In this document: positions 51,747 to 61,431 of the stretch, in pieces | How the letters are laid out: every line of letters starts with the position of its first letter | Position numbering within the stretch: the stretch's first letter is position 1 | Origin: Dyadobacter frigoris | Lineage (GTDB): Bacteria > Bacteroidota > Bacteroidia > Cytophagales > Spirosomataceae | Assembly: GCF_005280585.1 (NCBI RefSeq) | Contig: NZ_SZVO01000001.1 | Location: forward strand, 620,001 to 684,000 | DNA length: 64,000 nt | Direction: 5' to 3' | Notes under the pieces: generated by a model | What the model saw: only the letters and a program-made list of their open reading frames with translations | What the model was told of the DNA's origin: nothing | Databases searched by the model: none | Position numbers and translations under genes: made by a program

Positions 51747-51917
51747 GCGTGTTGCTTGTAAGCTGTTGATGTTAAAAAAATCAAATAAAGCGAAACTTAT
51801 CTACCCAAAATAAGGTGAGTTTCTTCCCTCTTAATAATTCCGGAAATAAGAATAGTATCTTTTTAGTCGTTTAAATTTAATGGAAATCATCGTGTCGATG
51901 TGCTAATTCAAAAAAAG

Positions 51918-52571
51918 ATGGCAACAAAAATTAAAGAAATTTCAGCAGCCGGTATCACAGAAATGTACATTCATTACTGTCTGGAAAATAACGAAAATCC
52001 AAAATCAGTTTATCTGTTTTGCAAAAGAAACGGAATTGTTGAGAAAGAATTTTATTCCTATTTCTCATCCATAGAGGCTATTGAAAAATCAGTTTTCATC
52101 AGCTTTCATAAACTAACGCTGGAATTAATGAGCAAAAGTGCTGATTCCGAGCTACTTGGTTTTCGTGATAAGTTATTAACCTATTACTATACTTTCTTTG
52201 AAATTCTGACCGCCAACAGAAGTTATGTGGTTTTCGCTCTAAAAGGTGATCAGAGCAAGTTGAATGGTTTGATGAAACTGAAAGAATTGAGATCTGAGTT
52301 TAAAAACTTTATTTCTCAGATCAGCCAGGGATATTTAAAGGTAAAAAGTGAGCGGATTCAAAAACTGCAGCAGGATGGTCTGGAAGAAGGAGCCTGGATA
52401 CAGCTTTTGGTAACCATGAAATTCTGGCTTGACGATGAATCCGTTGCATTTGAAAAAACAGATCTTTTTATCGAAAAATCAATCCGTGCCACGTTCGATC
52501 TAATTGACACGACTCCATTGGAAAGTGTGCTCGATTTTGGCAAATTTTTAATTAAAGAAAAATTACGGTAG
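51918..52571 (+). CDS. TetR-like HTH regulator
   Basis: The ATG at 51918 gives about 217 aa (MATKIKEISAAGITEMYI). The N-terminal text VYLFCKRNGIVEKEFYSYFSSIEAIEKSVF follows the TetR pattern of a recognition helix then F-Y-x-Y-F-x-S-x-E. The C-terminal part is all-helical and likely a ligand domain. It lies 3 bp before the ABC1 kinase gene, so it may regulate its own operon. Confidence 0.7.
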   Translation: MATKIKEISAAGITEMYIHYCLENNENPKSVYLFCKRNGIVEKEFYSYFSSIEAIEKSVFISFHKLTLELMSKSADSELLGFRDKLLTYYYTFFEILTANRSYVVFALKGDQSKLNGLMKLKELRSEFKNFISQISQGYLKVKSERIQKLQQDGLEEGAWIQLLVTMKFWLDDESVAFEKTDLFIEKSIRATFDLIDTTPLESVLDFGKFLIKEKLR

Positions 52572-52574
52572 TGA

Positions 52575-53882
52575 ATGGAAACCATAGACAGCATACCTAC
52601 TTCAAAAATTCAGCGTGCATCCAAATTGATTACTACCGGTGTTAAAATCGGTGGAAATTATTTAAAATATTACGGTGAGAAGATCACTAATCCTGAATCT
52701 GCACGGGATAATCTGAATACAAATAACGCAGAAGATATTTACGATGGCTTGAAAAACCTGAAAGGAAGTGCCTTGAAACTGGCTCAGATGCTCAGCATGG
52801 AGAAAAGTTTTATGCCGCAGGCTTACGTTGAGAAATTCTCGCTTTCGCAATTTTCAGTACCGCCTTTATCGGCTCCTTTGGTTATTAAAACGTTTAGAAA
52901 GTATTTCGGCAAATCGCCGCTTGATCTTTTTGATACCTTTAATCCAAATGCGATTAATGCTGCCAGTATCGGTCAGGTGCATAAGGCGACTGCAAATGGT
53001 AAGGAATTAGCGGTAAAAATCCAGTATCCGGGCGTTGCCGAAAGTATTACTTCGGACCTGGCGCTGGTGAAACCAATTGCGATGAAGATGTTCAATATCC
53101 AGAGTAAGGATTCAGACAAATATTTCAAAGAGGTTGAAACCAAGCTGACGGAGGAAACGAATTATATTCTGGAAATTGCACAAAGCAAGGAAATCGGAGA
53201 AGCATGTGCGCATATTCCAAACCTTCGTTTCCCAAAATATTATGAAGAATTTTCGTCGGAACGTGTGATTACGATGGACTGGATGACGGGAATTCACCTT
53301 TCTGAATTTGTTAAAACAAATCCTTCACAAGAGTCTTCAAACAAAATCGGGCAGGCACTTTGGGATTTTTATATGTTCCAGGTGCATCAGCTTAGGAAGG
53401 TTCATGCAGATCCGCATCCCGGAAATTTCCTGGTTGACAAAGACGAAAACCTGATTGCAATCGATTTTGGTTGTATGAAAGAAATTCCGGAAGATTTTTA
53501 CAAACCTTATTTCGAGCTTGCGGAAAAGGAAAATATGAATGATCCGGAAATTTTCAGAAGGAAATTATTTGAACTCGAAATCCTTACAGAAAAAGATACA
53601 CCAGAGGAAACTATTTATTTTTCAAAGCTTTTTCACGAAATACTGACTTTGTTTACCGAGCCTTTTCAGGTTGAAGAGTTTGATTTTGCTAACGAAGTTT
53701 TCTTCGCTAGATTGGTTGAATTGGGAGAGAAATACGCGAATGATAAAAATTTGAGAAAAATGAATGTGAACCGCGGTTCCAAACATTTTATCTATATCAA
53801 CCGTACGTTTTTTGGTTTATTCAGCTTGCTGCATGAACTGAAAGCGAAAGTTAGTATCAATAAGTATGTTTCTTTGATATAA
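52575..53882 (+). CDS. ABC1/AarF/UbiB-family atypical kinase
   Basis: The 435-aa protein has the family marks GSALKLAQMLSM, AASIGQVHKATANGKELAVKIQYPGV (nucleotide-binding Lys), VHADPHPGNFLV (catalytic loop) and LIAIDFGCMKEIP (metal-binding DFG). ABC1 kinases support quinone or lipid metabolism. Co-transcription with the TetR-like gene is likely. Confidence 0.93.
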   Translation: METIDSIPTSKIQRASKLITTGVKIGGNYLKYYGEKITNPESARDNLNTNNAEDIYDGLKNLKGSALKLAQMLSMEKSFMPQAYVEKFSLSQFSVPPLSAPLVIKTFRKYFGKSPLDLFDTFNPNAINAASIGQVHKATANGKELAVKIQYPGVAESITSDLALVKPIAMKMFNIQSKDSDKYFKEVETKLTEETNYILEIAQSKEIGEACAHIPNLRFPKYYEEFSSERVITMDWMTGIHLSEFVKTNPSQESSNKIGQALWDFYMFQVHQLRKVHADPHPGNFLVDKDENLIAIDFGCMKEIPEDFYKPYFELAEKENMNDPEIFRRKLFELEILTEKDTPEETIYFSKLFHEILTLFTEPFQVEEFDFANEVFFARLVELGEKYANDKNLRKMNVNRGSKHFIYINRTFFGLFSLLHELKAKVSINKYVSLI

Positions 53883-53901
53883 AATAAAATAAGTATTTGA
53901 G

Positions 53902-53934
53902 ATGCGTGATGTCGAAAGATGTCACGCATTTTTT
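53902..53934 (+). terminator. Terminator between the ABC1 and GNAT genes
   Basis: ATGCGTGA / TCACGCAT stem (53902-53909, 53922-53929) with a GAAA-containing 12-base loop and a T run; it separates the convergent genes. Confidence 0.8.
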
Positions 53935-53936
53935 GT

Positions 53937-54386
53937 TTACAACACTTTTTTCAGGCAAACGCTAATTTCCAGATCATCATATTGATTGTAGTTTTCGGTG
54001 ATTTGATAACCGTATTTCATATATAGATTAATCGCCTTAGGCTGACCTTTTCCTGTTTCCAATACGGCTTCTGTGTAACCGAGCTCCTTCGCCCAGTTTT
54101 CTATTTCGGCTAAAATAGCAGAAGCAATTCCTTTTCCTCTTTGGTTTTCTTTGATGAACATGCGCTTGATTTCAACGGCTTTATCATTGAAAATCTTAAA
54201 ACAACCGCAGCCGATTGGTTCTTCGTTTTCGTAGGCAAGAACAACGGTGGGTAAGCCGGTGATTCGGTTGTATTCTTCGTAGTCTTCGGGATTTGTATTA
54301 TAGATTTTACAAAGCTCGATATCCAAATCGCCTGTAAGTTTCCTGAAATCTGGATTATCGCTGTCGCTTCTTAGTATTCTTAGCAT
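53937..54386 (-). CDS. GNAT family N-acetyltransferase
   Basis: The 149-aa protein has VLAYENEEPIGCGCFKIF, the acetyl-CoA loop in MFIKENQRGKGIASAILAE and ETGKGQPKAINLYMKYGY, a compact GNAT domain. The substrate is unknown. It is monocistronic. Confidence 0.92.
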   Translation of the reverse strand: MLRILRSDSDNPDFRKLTGDLDIELCKIYNTNPEDYEEYNRITGLPTVVLAYENEEPIGCGCFKIFNDKAVEIKRMFIKENQRGKGIASAILAEIENWAKELGYTEAVLETGKGQPKAINLYMKYGYQITENYNQYDDLEISVCLKKVL

Positions 54387-54397
54387 AAGTTTTAAAG

Positions 54398-54590
54398 AAA
54401 GGTTTCACGCAAAGCAAATAAGAAATAACGCAAAGACCGCGAATTAGCTTTGCGAACTTTGCGCCTAACTTTTTTGCTTTGTGTGAAACCTTTAAACGCA
54501 GAGTTCAAAAGTTTCACGCAGAGTTACGCTGATAATTAATTAAAACTCTGTGCAACTCCCTGCTAAACTCTGTTTACTCTTCGTTTAATT
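54398..54590. repeat. Palindromic intergenic repeats, family A-like
   Basis: GGTTTCACGCAAAG / CTTTGTGTGAAACC (54403-54492) and GTTTCACGCAGAGTT..AACTCTGTGCAA (54508-54554) form two large hairpins with ACGCAAAGACC- and AACTTTGCG-type inner arms. They resemble the TTACACRGAG repeats around cobT. Confidence 0.75.
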
Positions 54591-55739
54591 TTTTACCATT
54601 TCTTTTTTAACACCCATTTTAACCTTTGGTTTTTTACTTTTCTTCCTTCTTCCCCACCAAATTATAAATCCGGTTACCGGCAAACTGGCCGTTATGAAAG
54701 ATATAATGAAAGCCAATATTTTCCCAGGCAAACCAACAATTGCACCGATGTGAATATCATAGTTCATTCGCATGATTTTATTGGCCAAAGTAATCTTGTC
54801 ATGATATCTGCCGAAATTATGGGTTACCGGGACTGGTTTTAAACTATATTGATCATAGTAAATATAATCCGCTTTATAATATGTTCCTGCGATAGGGTTT
54901 GTAACAGCTGCAATCGTAGATTTAGCCGTTTCCGGATAATGCATTTCAATGGTCTGCGCTGTCGGATTTTCAGCAATTGTCTTCTTCCAAAGGAAATCAA
55001 TTGCAGGAGTATTCTTATCTAAAACTGGTTTTCCTTTGGATTCGGGTTCATAAAATTGCGTCATGGTTTGTCCGCCCGAAGTTGCCCAATACACACTTTT
55101 AGAAAACCACTGAAAACCCATGATCAAACCTGTACAAGCAATTATAAGCGCGATTGGAATTGAATAAAAACCTAAAACATTATGCAGGTCATAATTTTTT
55201 CTTCTCCATTGCGCATTCCATTTCACTTTAAATCTTTGTTTCAAAGCCGCTTTATTTTTAGGCCACCAAAGTACCAAACCAGAAATCAGCATGAAAACAA
55301 AGATCAGCGTAGCTGATGCGGCAATCGGTTGACCAATGGTCGGCGGAAGCCATAAATAATAATGTCCTAACAGAATAAACCGAAAGAAATCGCTATCCAT
55401 ATTTCTCGTTTCCTGAATTTCACCGGTGTACGGATTAGCAAACATCAGATAATAATATTCAGGATCGAAATTGAAAAAAGTGATGACAACAGCAGTTTTG
55501 TTATCCGCATACTGCACACTGTGAATTTTTTTATTTGGCAAGGCTTTTTCCGCAATGACTCTAAATTCAGAAGGTGACAAAAAAGCTTTTTTCTGAGGTT
55601 CTACAAAGCGGAATGATTGCGTGGCATCCTGAATTTCGAGCTGGAACGCGTAAATACAGCCCGTTACAGCCAGGATGAAAACGATGATTCCTGAACCGAT
55701 TCCGAACCAGAGGTGGAGAAAATGTAAGACCTTTTTCAT
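54585..55739 (-). CDS. PepSY-associated TM protein (iron-utilisation type)
   Basis: The 384-aa protein has four membrane segments: LWFGIGSGIIVFILAVTGCIYAFQ, LIFVFMLISGLVLWWPK, FYSIPIALIIACTGLIMG and a C-terminal ILAFIISFITASLPVTGFIIWWG with HLW and YDLHNVLGF His residues. PepSY_TM proteins are often next to siderophore receptors and are thought to reduce ferric iron. It follows the TonB receptor gene on the same strand after 123 bp. Confidence 0.92.
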   Translation of the reverse strand: MKKVLHFLHLWFGIGSGIIVFILAVTGCIYAFQLEIQDATQSFRFVEPQKKAFLSPSEFRVIAEKALPNKKIHSVQYADNKTAVVITFFNFDPEYYYLMFANPYTGEIQETRNMDSDFFRFILLGHYYLWLPPTIGQPIAASATLIFVFMLISGLVLWWPKNKAALKQRFKVKWNAQWRRKNYDLHNVLGFYSIPIALIIACTGLIMGFQWFSKSVYWATSGGQTMTQFYEPESKGKPVLDKNTPAIDFLWKKTIAENPTAQTIEMHYPETAKSTIAAVTNPIAGTYYKADYIYYDQYSLKPVPVTHNFGRYHDKITLANKIMRMNYDIHIGAIVGLPGKILAFIISFITASLPVTGFIIWWGRRKKSKKPKVKMGVKKEMVKN

Positions 55740-55783
55740 GGTAAATGAGTTTTCAAACGCTGCAACAAAATTTTTAACACGAA

Positions 55784-55818
55784 TCCCGTATTCCGGTTTT
55801 TTTGACCAGAATACGGGA
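55784..55818 (-). other. Intercistronic hairpin between receptor and PepSY genes
   Basis: TCCCGTATTCCGG / CCAGAATACGGGA pair with one wobble around a TTTTTTT GA loop. No T run follows, so it more likely slows mRNA decay or attenuates than terminates. It could make the receptor more abundant than the PepSY protein. Confidence 0.6.
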
Positions 55819-55862
55819 AGAGAATCAGTATGCTTTATCCGGAAAATCAGTCTGGTTTATGC

Positions 55863-58289
55863 TTAAAACCGGAAAGAAAGACTCGCTGTAAAGCTTCTCA
55901 ATTTTTGTGGATTCATGGTCGAATAACCAATCCAGTATTTTTTATCAGTAATGTTATCCACTTTCACACCAAATCTGAATTTAGATTGTTCGTAGAAAGC
56001 AGTCGCATTCAAAATTGTATATTCAGGCAAAATGAAAGTTCCCTGGCTTCTGCTGTTTACTACTTTATTATCGCTTGCATAGTTTCCGCCAAAACCGAAT
56101 CCAAGACCGCGAACCATTCCTTCAGGAATGCGGTAGCTAAGCCATAAGTTACCAATGTAAGGAGACATCGCCGTTGCAGGACGAAGGCCAACAACATCTT
56201 CATCGGCTTTTTCAAACTTCGAATCATTATAGGCAAAACCTGCGATTATATTAAAACCACGTAATGGTTGAGCAATGATTTCTGCTTCAAAACCCTTACT
56301 TCGCTGTGTTCCGTCCTGAATCGAAAAATTTGGATGGGCAACATCCGCACGAATAAGATCCGAAACCTGAATGTCGTAATAACTTAAAGTAGTGGTTAAT
56401 TTTCCATTTAGTGCATTCAACTTCACACCAGCTTCTGTCTGATTTGCATGTTCCGGTTTGAAAGTCGCGCCGCCAAAAGTATTTCCTACCTGGTTCGTAA
56501 AACCGTTCTGGTAATTAGCAAAAATTGACACAACATCTTTAATAGGCATGTAGATCAATCCAAATTTGGGCGAAAAAGCAGTCTGGTTGTAACCGCCCGA
56601 TTTTTCGCCTGTTGTGATGCTATAAGTACCTTTGTTATCAAAATAATCAATACGTAATCCCGCCGAAACGATCAGGTTATCCGTAATATTCAATACATCC
56701 GAAACATAGGCACTGTATGTATTTGTAAGGAAATTGTAAGGATAAACAAAACCTTTGCCCGCCTGATAAGCAGCTTTCAATGTGTTGAGGTTGAAGTTTC
56801 CGTATGTTGGAATTGAACCCGTTGTAGCTATTGTGTCAACAGTTACACCTGTAAAGTATTGATCTGCTTTGCGCTGGAAGAAATCAAGACCACCAATAAA
56901 ACGGTTTCTCATGCCGGCAAGCTGGAAATCACCGTTAAAGTTTTGCTGAATTTCGATCACACGGTCCTTACTATTTTCTGTTGCCTGGTCATTGCGTGAA
57001 ACGTAGCCATTACCAATATCCGTAGAAATTCCTGTTACTGCTGATTTACTAAGTATGTAGAAGTATGGATTTACACCATCCGAATAGCTGTTGGTTGAAG
57101 TGAAATTGGTTGAAGAAGTCCAGCTATCAGAAATCTTGTAATTCATCTGACCAAAGAAATTCATGTTTCTTGAAGTCTGGGAAAGATCGCCTCTTGAAAA
57201 AGAACGCTTGTAGTCAAGTGAAATCTGATCTGCTCTGTTAACTCCTAAGCTAGCAATGGTTTGGCCAAAAGGAAAGAAAAAAAGTGTATTGCCTTGATTT
57301 TGACCACTAAAAATTTCAGCATCTATGTTGAACGACAATTTCTCATTTACCTTGTACGATAAGCTCGGAGCAAAGACGAACATTTTACCAAACCCGTTAT
57401 CCTGGAAACTTCCTTCGTAATTGTAAGCTGTGTTTACACGCAAAAGAATATTTTTTGCAGAATCAAGTGGTGTATTAATATCGGCACTGATACGGTTAAA
57501 TCCAAAACTTCCGGTTGAATAGGAAAGCTCGCCTCCAAATTTTGCGAAAGGTTTTTTAGTAACCCGGTTGATCAGACCGCCATAAGAAGTCAGTGAACTT
57601 CCGAATAAAGTAGCAGATGGGCCTTTAATCACTTCAATACTTTCAAGATTTGCTGCATCGATTTTTGTAGAAACATTACCCGCAATACCATTTCTCAACT
57701 TGCTTTGCAAGATAAAACCGCGGGAATTGTAATAACTTCCGCCATCTCCGCTGCGGCCTGTAGCCTCCCACATTTTGCTTACACCAGGCGCATTTTTTAG
57801 CGCGTCGTCAATGCTGAAAACAAGTTGTTCTCTTAGCAATTCTCTTGTGATGGTTGTGTACACCTGAGGATTTTCCAGGTTTTTTAAATTCATTTTGGAA
57901 ACATATTCGCTGGATTCACGTTGCAATTTTCCTTGTGCGCTGATGACTACTTCGGTTAAAGTCTGCGCATTTTCTTTAAGTGTTATATCAGATAAAACCG
58001 TTGTTTCTCCTGATTTTACATCAACAGCAATTTCTTTTGTTTCAAGTCCGATGAAGGACGCGATCAGAATATATTTTCCTGCTTCAATATTTTTAATTTC
58101 GTATTCTCCTTTTGCATTGGCTGTTGAGCCTTTCGAAAGTCCTTTCAATCCCACATTTACAAACTCTGCACCAACGCCGTCTGATGTTCTGATTGTTCCC
58201 TTAATTTTCCCTGTTCCCTGTGAAAATGCACTACTCGAAATCAGCCAGGCGGCTAATACCAAAGTGATTGTAAATCTTAATTGCGTCAT
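55863..58289 (-). CDS. TonB-dependent siderophore receptor
   Basis: The 808-aa protein has a signal peptide (cleavage after AFSQ), a carboxypeptidase-regulatory-like domain (about 25-110, GKIKGTIRTSDG), a plug (about 120-240, with EVIKGPSATLFGSS and GLINRVTKKP) and a beta-barrel that ends in the usual Phe (SFRF). Typical receptor text is RIDYFDNKG and FANYQNGFTNQVGN. It is the siderophore class by plug sequence. A strong promoter match is upstream and a PepSY reductase gene downstream. Confidence 0.95.
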   Translation of the reverse strand: MTQLRFTITLVLAAWLISSSAFSQGTGKIKGTIRTSDGVGAEFVNVGLKGLSKGSTANAKGEYEIKNIEAGKYILIASFIGLETKEIAVDVKSGETTVLSDITLKENAQTLTEVVISAQGKLQRESSEYVSKMNLKNLENPQVYTTITRELLREQLVFSIDDALKNAPGVSKMWEATGRSGDGGSYYNSRGFILQSKLRNGIAGNVSTKIDAANLESIEVIKGPSATLFGSSLTSYGGLINRVTKKPFAKFGGELSYSTGSFGFNRISADINTPLDSAKNILLRVNTAYNYEGSFQDNGFGKMFVFAPSLSYKVNEKLSFNIDAEIFSGQNQGNTLFFFPFGQTIASLGVNRADQISLDYKRSFSRGDLSQTSRNMNFFGQMNYKISDSWTSSTNFTSTNSYSDGVNPYFYILSKSAVTGISTDIGNGYVSRNDQATENSKDRVIEIQQNFNGDFQLAGMRNRFIGGLDFFQRKADQYFTGVTVDTIATTGSIPTYGNFNLNTLKAAYQAGKGFVYPYNFLTNTYSAYVSDVLNITDNLIVSAGLRIDYFDNKGTYSITTGEKSGGYNQTAFSPKFGLIYMPIKDVVSIFANYQNGFTNQVGNTFGGATFKPEHANQTEAGVKLNALNGKLTTTLSYYDIQVSDLIRADVAHPNFSIQDGTQRSKGFEAEIIAQPLRGFNIIAGFAYNDSKFEKADEDVVGLRPATAMSPYIGNLWLSYRIPEGMVRGLGFGFGGNYASDNKVVNSRSQGTFILPEYTILNATAFYEQSKFRFGVKVDNITDKKYWIGYSTMNPQKLRSFTASLSFRF

Positions 58290-58329
58290 TAGATAGGTTG
58301 CCTTGTATGTAATTAGTCTTAATAAGACG

Positions 58330-58361
58330 CAAAGCTATTCATTGATTAGATTTAATCCAAA
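58330..58361 (-). promoter_or_regulatory. Bacteroidota-type promoter of the siderophore receptor
   Basis: Minus strand: TTTG (58358-58361), 20-base spacer, TAGCTTTG (58330-58337), 40 bases before the ATG. No Fur-type box is apparent. Confidence 0.7.
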
Positions 58362-58430
58362 TAAATGAAGCTGTTCTTCTAATAATCTAAAAGATGATTT
58401 GGAAAGTAATGTAATCAGAAGATTTGATGA

Positions 58431-59966
58431 TCATTTTAACTGGAAACGAAAGAAAATTTGTCCGTTCAAAGTTTTCAAAGGTGTTGAAGTAACGGAAACA
58501 TTGGTCAGTGGAACAATCAGATTAGCTCCGAGCTGATATCGGCCGGGATTGAATATAATGCCGGTTTTGAAACTGATAAGATTGGTTTGAATGAAGTTGG
58601 TAAGATCCGGTTTTTTCAAAGTAACCATAGAGACAGGAATAATTATACCCGCATAGTTTTGAAGATTTTCCTGAAATAACGCTTTTCTTAACTTACTATA
58701 AGAAACACCGCCAGAAACCGCCCAATTGGAATAAAACCGGTAATTATATTGTAAAGATAAATTCAAGCCCACGGCTTTGATCATGTTCGTATTTTTTGTA
58801 GCCGTAAATACGGAGTCTGCTCTTTGGTTGATTAGTTTATTTCCGCCAAAATAAGATTGGTAAGCGAAAAAGCTTGCAGTCACAGACTGTTTTTCGCTGA
58901 AATCTTTACTAAGCCAAAGACCGGGAATGAGTAAAAGATAAGGCCGGTTGATACTATCGGCTCCGCTTAAAATGTACTTTGTGTTTTTGAATGAAGACGA
59001 GGCATTCCATTCCAATCCTATATGAATAGTTTCTAAAAGGGGCTTTTTAGATTTAACTTTTTTGTTTTCCTCTTTTTTGATTTCTGATTTTACAGGAATT
59101 GTTACAATCCGATTTTTTCCTGGGCCAGGAAATCGGGTTGATTTTGAAACAAGATTTTTCACAGAAAATATGATTTTACCTGATTTTATCTCATTTGTAT
59201 TTTCCTGTGAACTGTTTTTCTGTTCAAAATAAGAAGACCGACTTTTCGCTGTATTAAAAGATTTTTCAAAAGTATTGCTACCGGATTCTTTCTCTTTCGA
59301 AGTTACTAGCCTTGCATTTTTTCTATTACTTTCTGGTAATCTGTTTGATACGATTCTTATGTTAATCTTTTTCTTTATCGTATTTTCAAAATGATCGGAT
59401 TCCGGGACTAGCGGAGTTAATTTGTTTCGATCGTTTTCCTTACTTTCCGAATTCGTTTTTGTATAGGGTAATCTGATTTCAGATTGATTGGTTAAACCTG
59501 AATTAACGGATTGATTTTTGGTATCTGTAAATTGTTTAGAATGTATTTTATCATTTGGTAATGAGTCAGTTATGATATTATTTTCAATGCCAGTCGAATT
59601 ATCTTGTAAACTGTCTTCTCCTATAATAAGATTTTCAGCAACGTTTGGTTTTACTTCTTCAAGCGCATCATTAAGTTCAATACTATCTTGACGTTTTTCC
59701 TCCAAATTCGATTTTAGGGTGGTTTTTATTTTGTTATTTTCAGGAAGTAAAAGCCAGCTACCGGCAACAATAGCAACTCCGGACAAAAATCCCAGACCAT
59801 ATTTCAAAAGATACTTGAATTTACCTGCTTCCGGAGCCAGAGGATCAGGAGCAGAGGTTTCGCTAAGCATATCATTCATTTGTGCCCACGCATCATCCAC
59901 CTGAACTTCCGGTTCAGGTAATTTTCCGCTAAGGTACTTTTTGATATGTAGGTTTTTCTTGCTCAC
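58431..59966 (-). CDS. Unusual membrane protein: anti-sigma-like N-terminus and beta-barrel-like C-terminus
   Basis: The 511-aa protein begins cytosolic (KYLSGKLPEPEVQVDDAWAQMNDML), has one membrane segment (YGLGFLSGVAIVAGSWLLL, about 69-88), then a Ser/Asn/Lys-rich low-complexity linker of some 230 residues. It ends in a region with alternating strands (IHIGLEWNASSSF, LLIPGLWLSKDF, LNLSLQYNYRFYSNWAVSGGVSYS) finishing in FFRFQLK, like outer-membrane barrels. It lies 6 bp after the ECF sigma gene. An anti-sigma or signal-transfer role is inferred. Confidence 0.85.
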   Translation of the reverse strand: MSKKNLHIKKYLSGKLPEPEVQVDDAWAQMNDMLSETSAPDPLAPEAGKFKYLLKYGLGFLSGVAIVAGSWLLLPENNKIKTTLKSNLEEKRQDSIELNDALEEVKPNVAENLIIGEDSLQDNSTGIENNIITDSLPNDKIHSKQFTDTKNQSVNSGLTNQSEIRLPYTKTNSESKENDRNKLTPLVPESDHFENTIKKKINIRIVSNRLPESNRKNARLVTSKEKESGSNTFEKSFNTAKSRSSYFEQKNSSQENTNEIKSGKIIFSVKNLVSKSTRFPGPGKNRIVTIPVKSEIKKEENKKVKSKKPLLETIHIGLEWNASSSFKNTKYILSGADSINRPYLLLIPGLWLSKDFSEKQSVTASFFAYQSYFGGNKLINQRADSVFTATKNTNMIKAVGLNLSLQYNYRFYSNWAVSGGVSYSKLRKALFQENLQNYAGIIIPVSMVTLKKPDLTNFIQTNLISFKTGIIFNPGRYQLGANLIVPLTNVSVTSTPLKTLNGQIFFRFQLK

Positions 59967-59972
59967 AAGGTC

Positions 59973-60506
59973 TTAAATCGACTTTTCAAATATAGTTTTC
60001 AGTCTGCTGCGACTTTCACTCAAATGCCATTTCACCGTTCCTTCACTAATACTTAATGCTTCTGCAATTTCCTTTACCGAAAATCCATCCAGATAAAAAA
60101 GACTGGAAACCCGGCGTGTTGCTAAGGGCAACTGACTCATATAAATTTCAATATCATTGTATTCCAGTTCCTGAAACGGATTTTCTTTAGATTCAAAAAA
60201 CATGTTTTCCTTAATTTCATCGTAATCAAAATGCTGCGTTTTCTTATCCCGGAGCAAAGTCAGCGCAGCGTTTCTAACCGTCGTATACATCCAGTTAAAA
60301 AACTCACCTTTTGCTGCATCATATTGATCCAGATTTTTGAAAACCTTCATCATTCCATTATTGATGGCAGTAACGATATCATGTTTGTCTTCAAAAAAAT
60401 TTCTGCATAAGGCAAACAGGACAGGATAAAACTGACGATACAGTTTCTCCTGACTCTGACGCTCTTTTCGGCGGCAACCGGCTAATATTTCCTCTAAGTT
60501 GTTCAA
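59973..60506 (-). CDS. ECF-type RNA polymerase sigma factor
   Basis: The 177-aa protein has region 2 (AINNGMMKVFKNLDQYDAAKGEFFNWMYTTVRN) and region 4 (LPLATRRVSSLFYLDGFSVKEIAEALSISEGTVKWHLS), with a Bacteroidota-style spacer. It lies between a lipoprotein gene and the barrel-like anti-sigma candidate, all on the minus strand. The signal is unknown. Confidence 0.94.
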   Translation of the reverse strand: MNNLEEILAGCRRKERQSQEKLYRQFYPVLFALCRNFFEDKHDIVTAINNGMMKVFKNLDQYDAAKGEFFNWMYTTVRNAALTLLRDKKTQHFDYDEIKENMFFESKENPFQELEYNDIEIYMSQLPLATRRVSSLFYLDGFSVKEIAEALSISEGTVKWHLSESRSRLKTIFEKSI

Positions 60507-60569
60507 GCTTATGCTCCAAACGCCGACAAAGGTGAGTGTTTGCCGGCGTTAATTTTTGTTAGGTTTTCG

Positions 60570-61325
60570 TTACAATGTCTTAGTGGTGAAAATTACTCCA
60601 TCATCATAAGGCCATGTGAACTGGTATTTTCCTCCTTTTCTTTCAAAAGAACCTTTGTAAGTTTTTCCGTTTAAGGTAATTTCAAGATCATAGGTTACAT
60701 TCTCTTTAATAAGCCAGTTAAACACGATCTTACTTTTTCCTTTCGAACTTTCCCCCAAACAATTGGCCGGAATTGTCACCCCGCTGAAATTAATTTGATA
60801 TGTATCCCCGGTTTTACCTAATGAATAAGTTAAAGAATTATTTGAACATGTGTAGTTATTTTTCGTTAATGCAGCGAAATCCAGATGGAAAGCAGAGTCT
60901 GGGTAAGTAATAGGCGTGAGGGAAATTATATCTCCAAGTGCAATTGGCTCCAAAATATCCTGATAAATTTCGGTGCCCACTTCTACATTGATAAAGACGG
61001 AATCCAATGTGATACTATCTTGGGCAACGACGGTATATTTACCGGCCTTGTCAAAAATAATGGTAGTGTTTTCGCGGCCTTTGTTAATGAAGATGTACTC
61101 ATTTGGAGAGACTTTCCAGCGATAATTACTTGCTGGTAATTCACTGCCAAGTGTAAAAATAACTGGTTCCTTCCGTTTAATTCCTGTTTCTTTTGAAGCT
61201 TCAATGCTACTAAGTTTGAAAGATTTAACCTTGTCCGCTGCCACATCCACATCATTTCTTTCACAAGCTACCAGCTGCATCAGCGCCAGCAAAATCATTC
61301 CAATTACTAATTTTCCTTTTTTCAT
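60570..61325 (-). CDS. Lipoprotein with a PKD-like domain, 251 aa
   Basis: A lipobox, LMQLVAC (Cys about residue 21), marks lipid anchoring. The body has a PKD-like middle (YIFINKGRENTTIIFDKAGKYTVVAQD, about 75-115) and a beta-rich C-terminal domain of unknown type (LTYSLGKTGDTYQI, FNWLIKENVTYDLEITLNGKTYKG). It starts the minus-strand run that includes the sigma factor, 63 bp away. It may be a surface or periplasmic sensor for that system; that is inference. Confidence 0.85.
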   Translation of the reverse strand: MKKGKLVIGMILLALMQLVACERNDVDVAADKVKSFKLSSIEASKETGIKRKEPVIFTLGSELPASNYRWKVSPNEYIFINKGRENTTIIFDKAGKYTVVAQDSITLDSVFINVEVGTEIYQDILEPIALGDIISLTPITYPDSAFHLDFAALTKNNYTCSNNSLTYSLGKTGDTYQINFSGVTIPANCLGESSKGKSKIVFNWLIKENVTYDLEITLNGKTYKGSFERKGGKYQFTWPYDDGVIFTTKTL

Positions 61326-61431
61326 GACCCTTTGAAGTTAAAGTTTGAAGAATGACAGAAACTTTCGCTGTCAATAAAATAAACTACAAAGGGTGGGAGC
61401 GAGGTTGGGTCAAAGAGGAAATAAATTTTAA

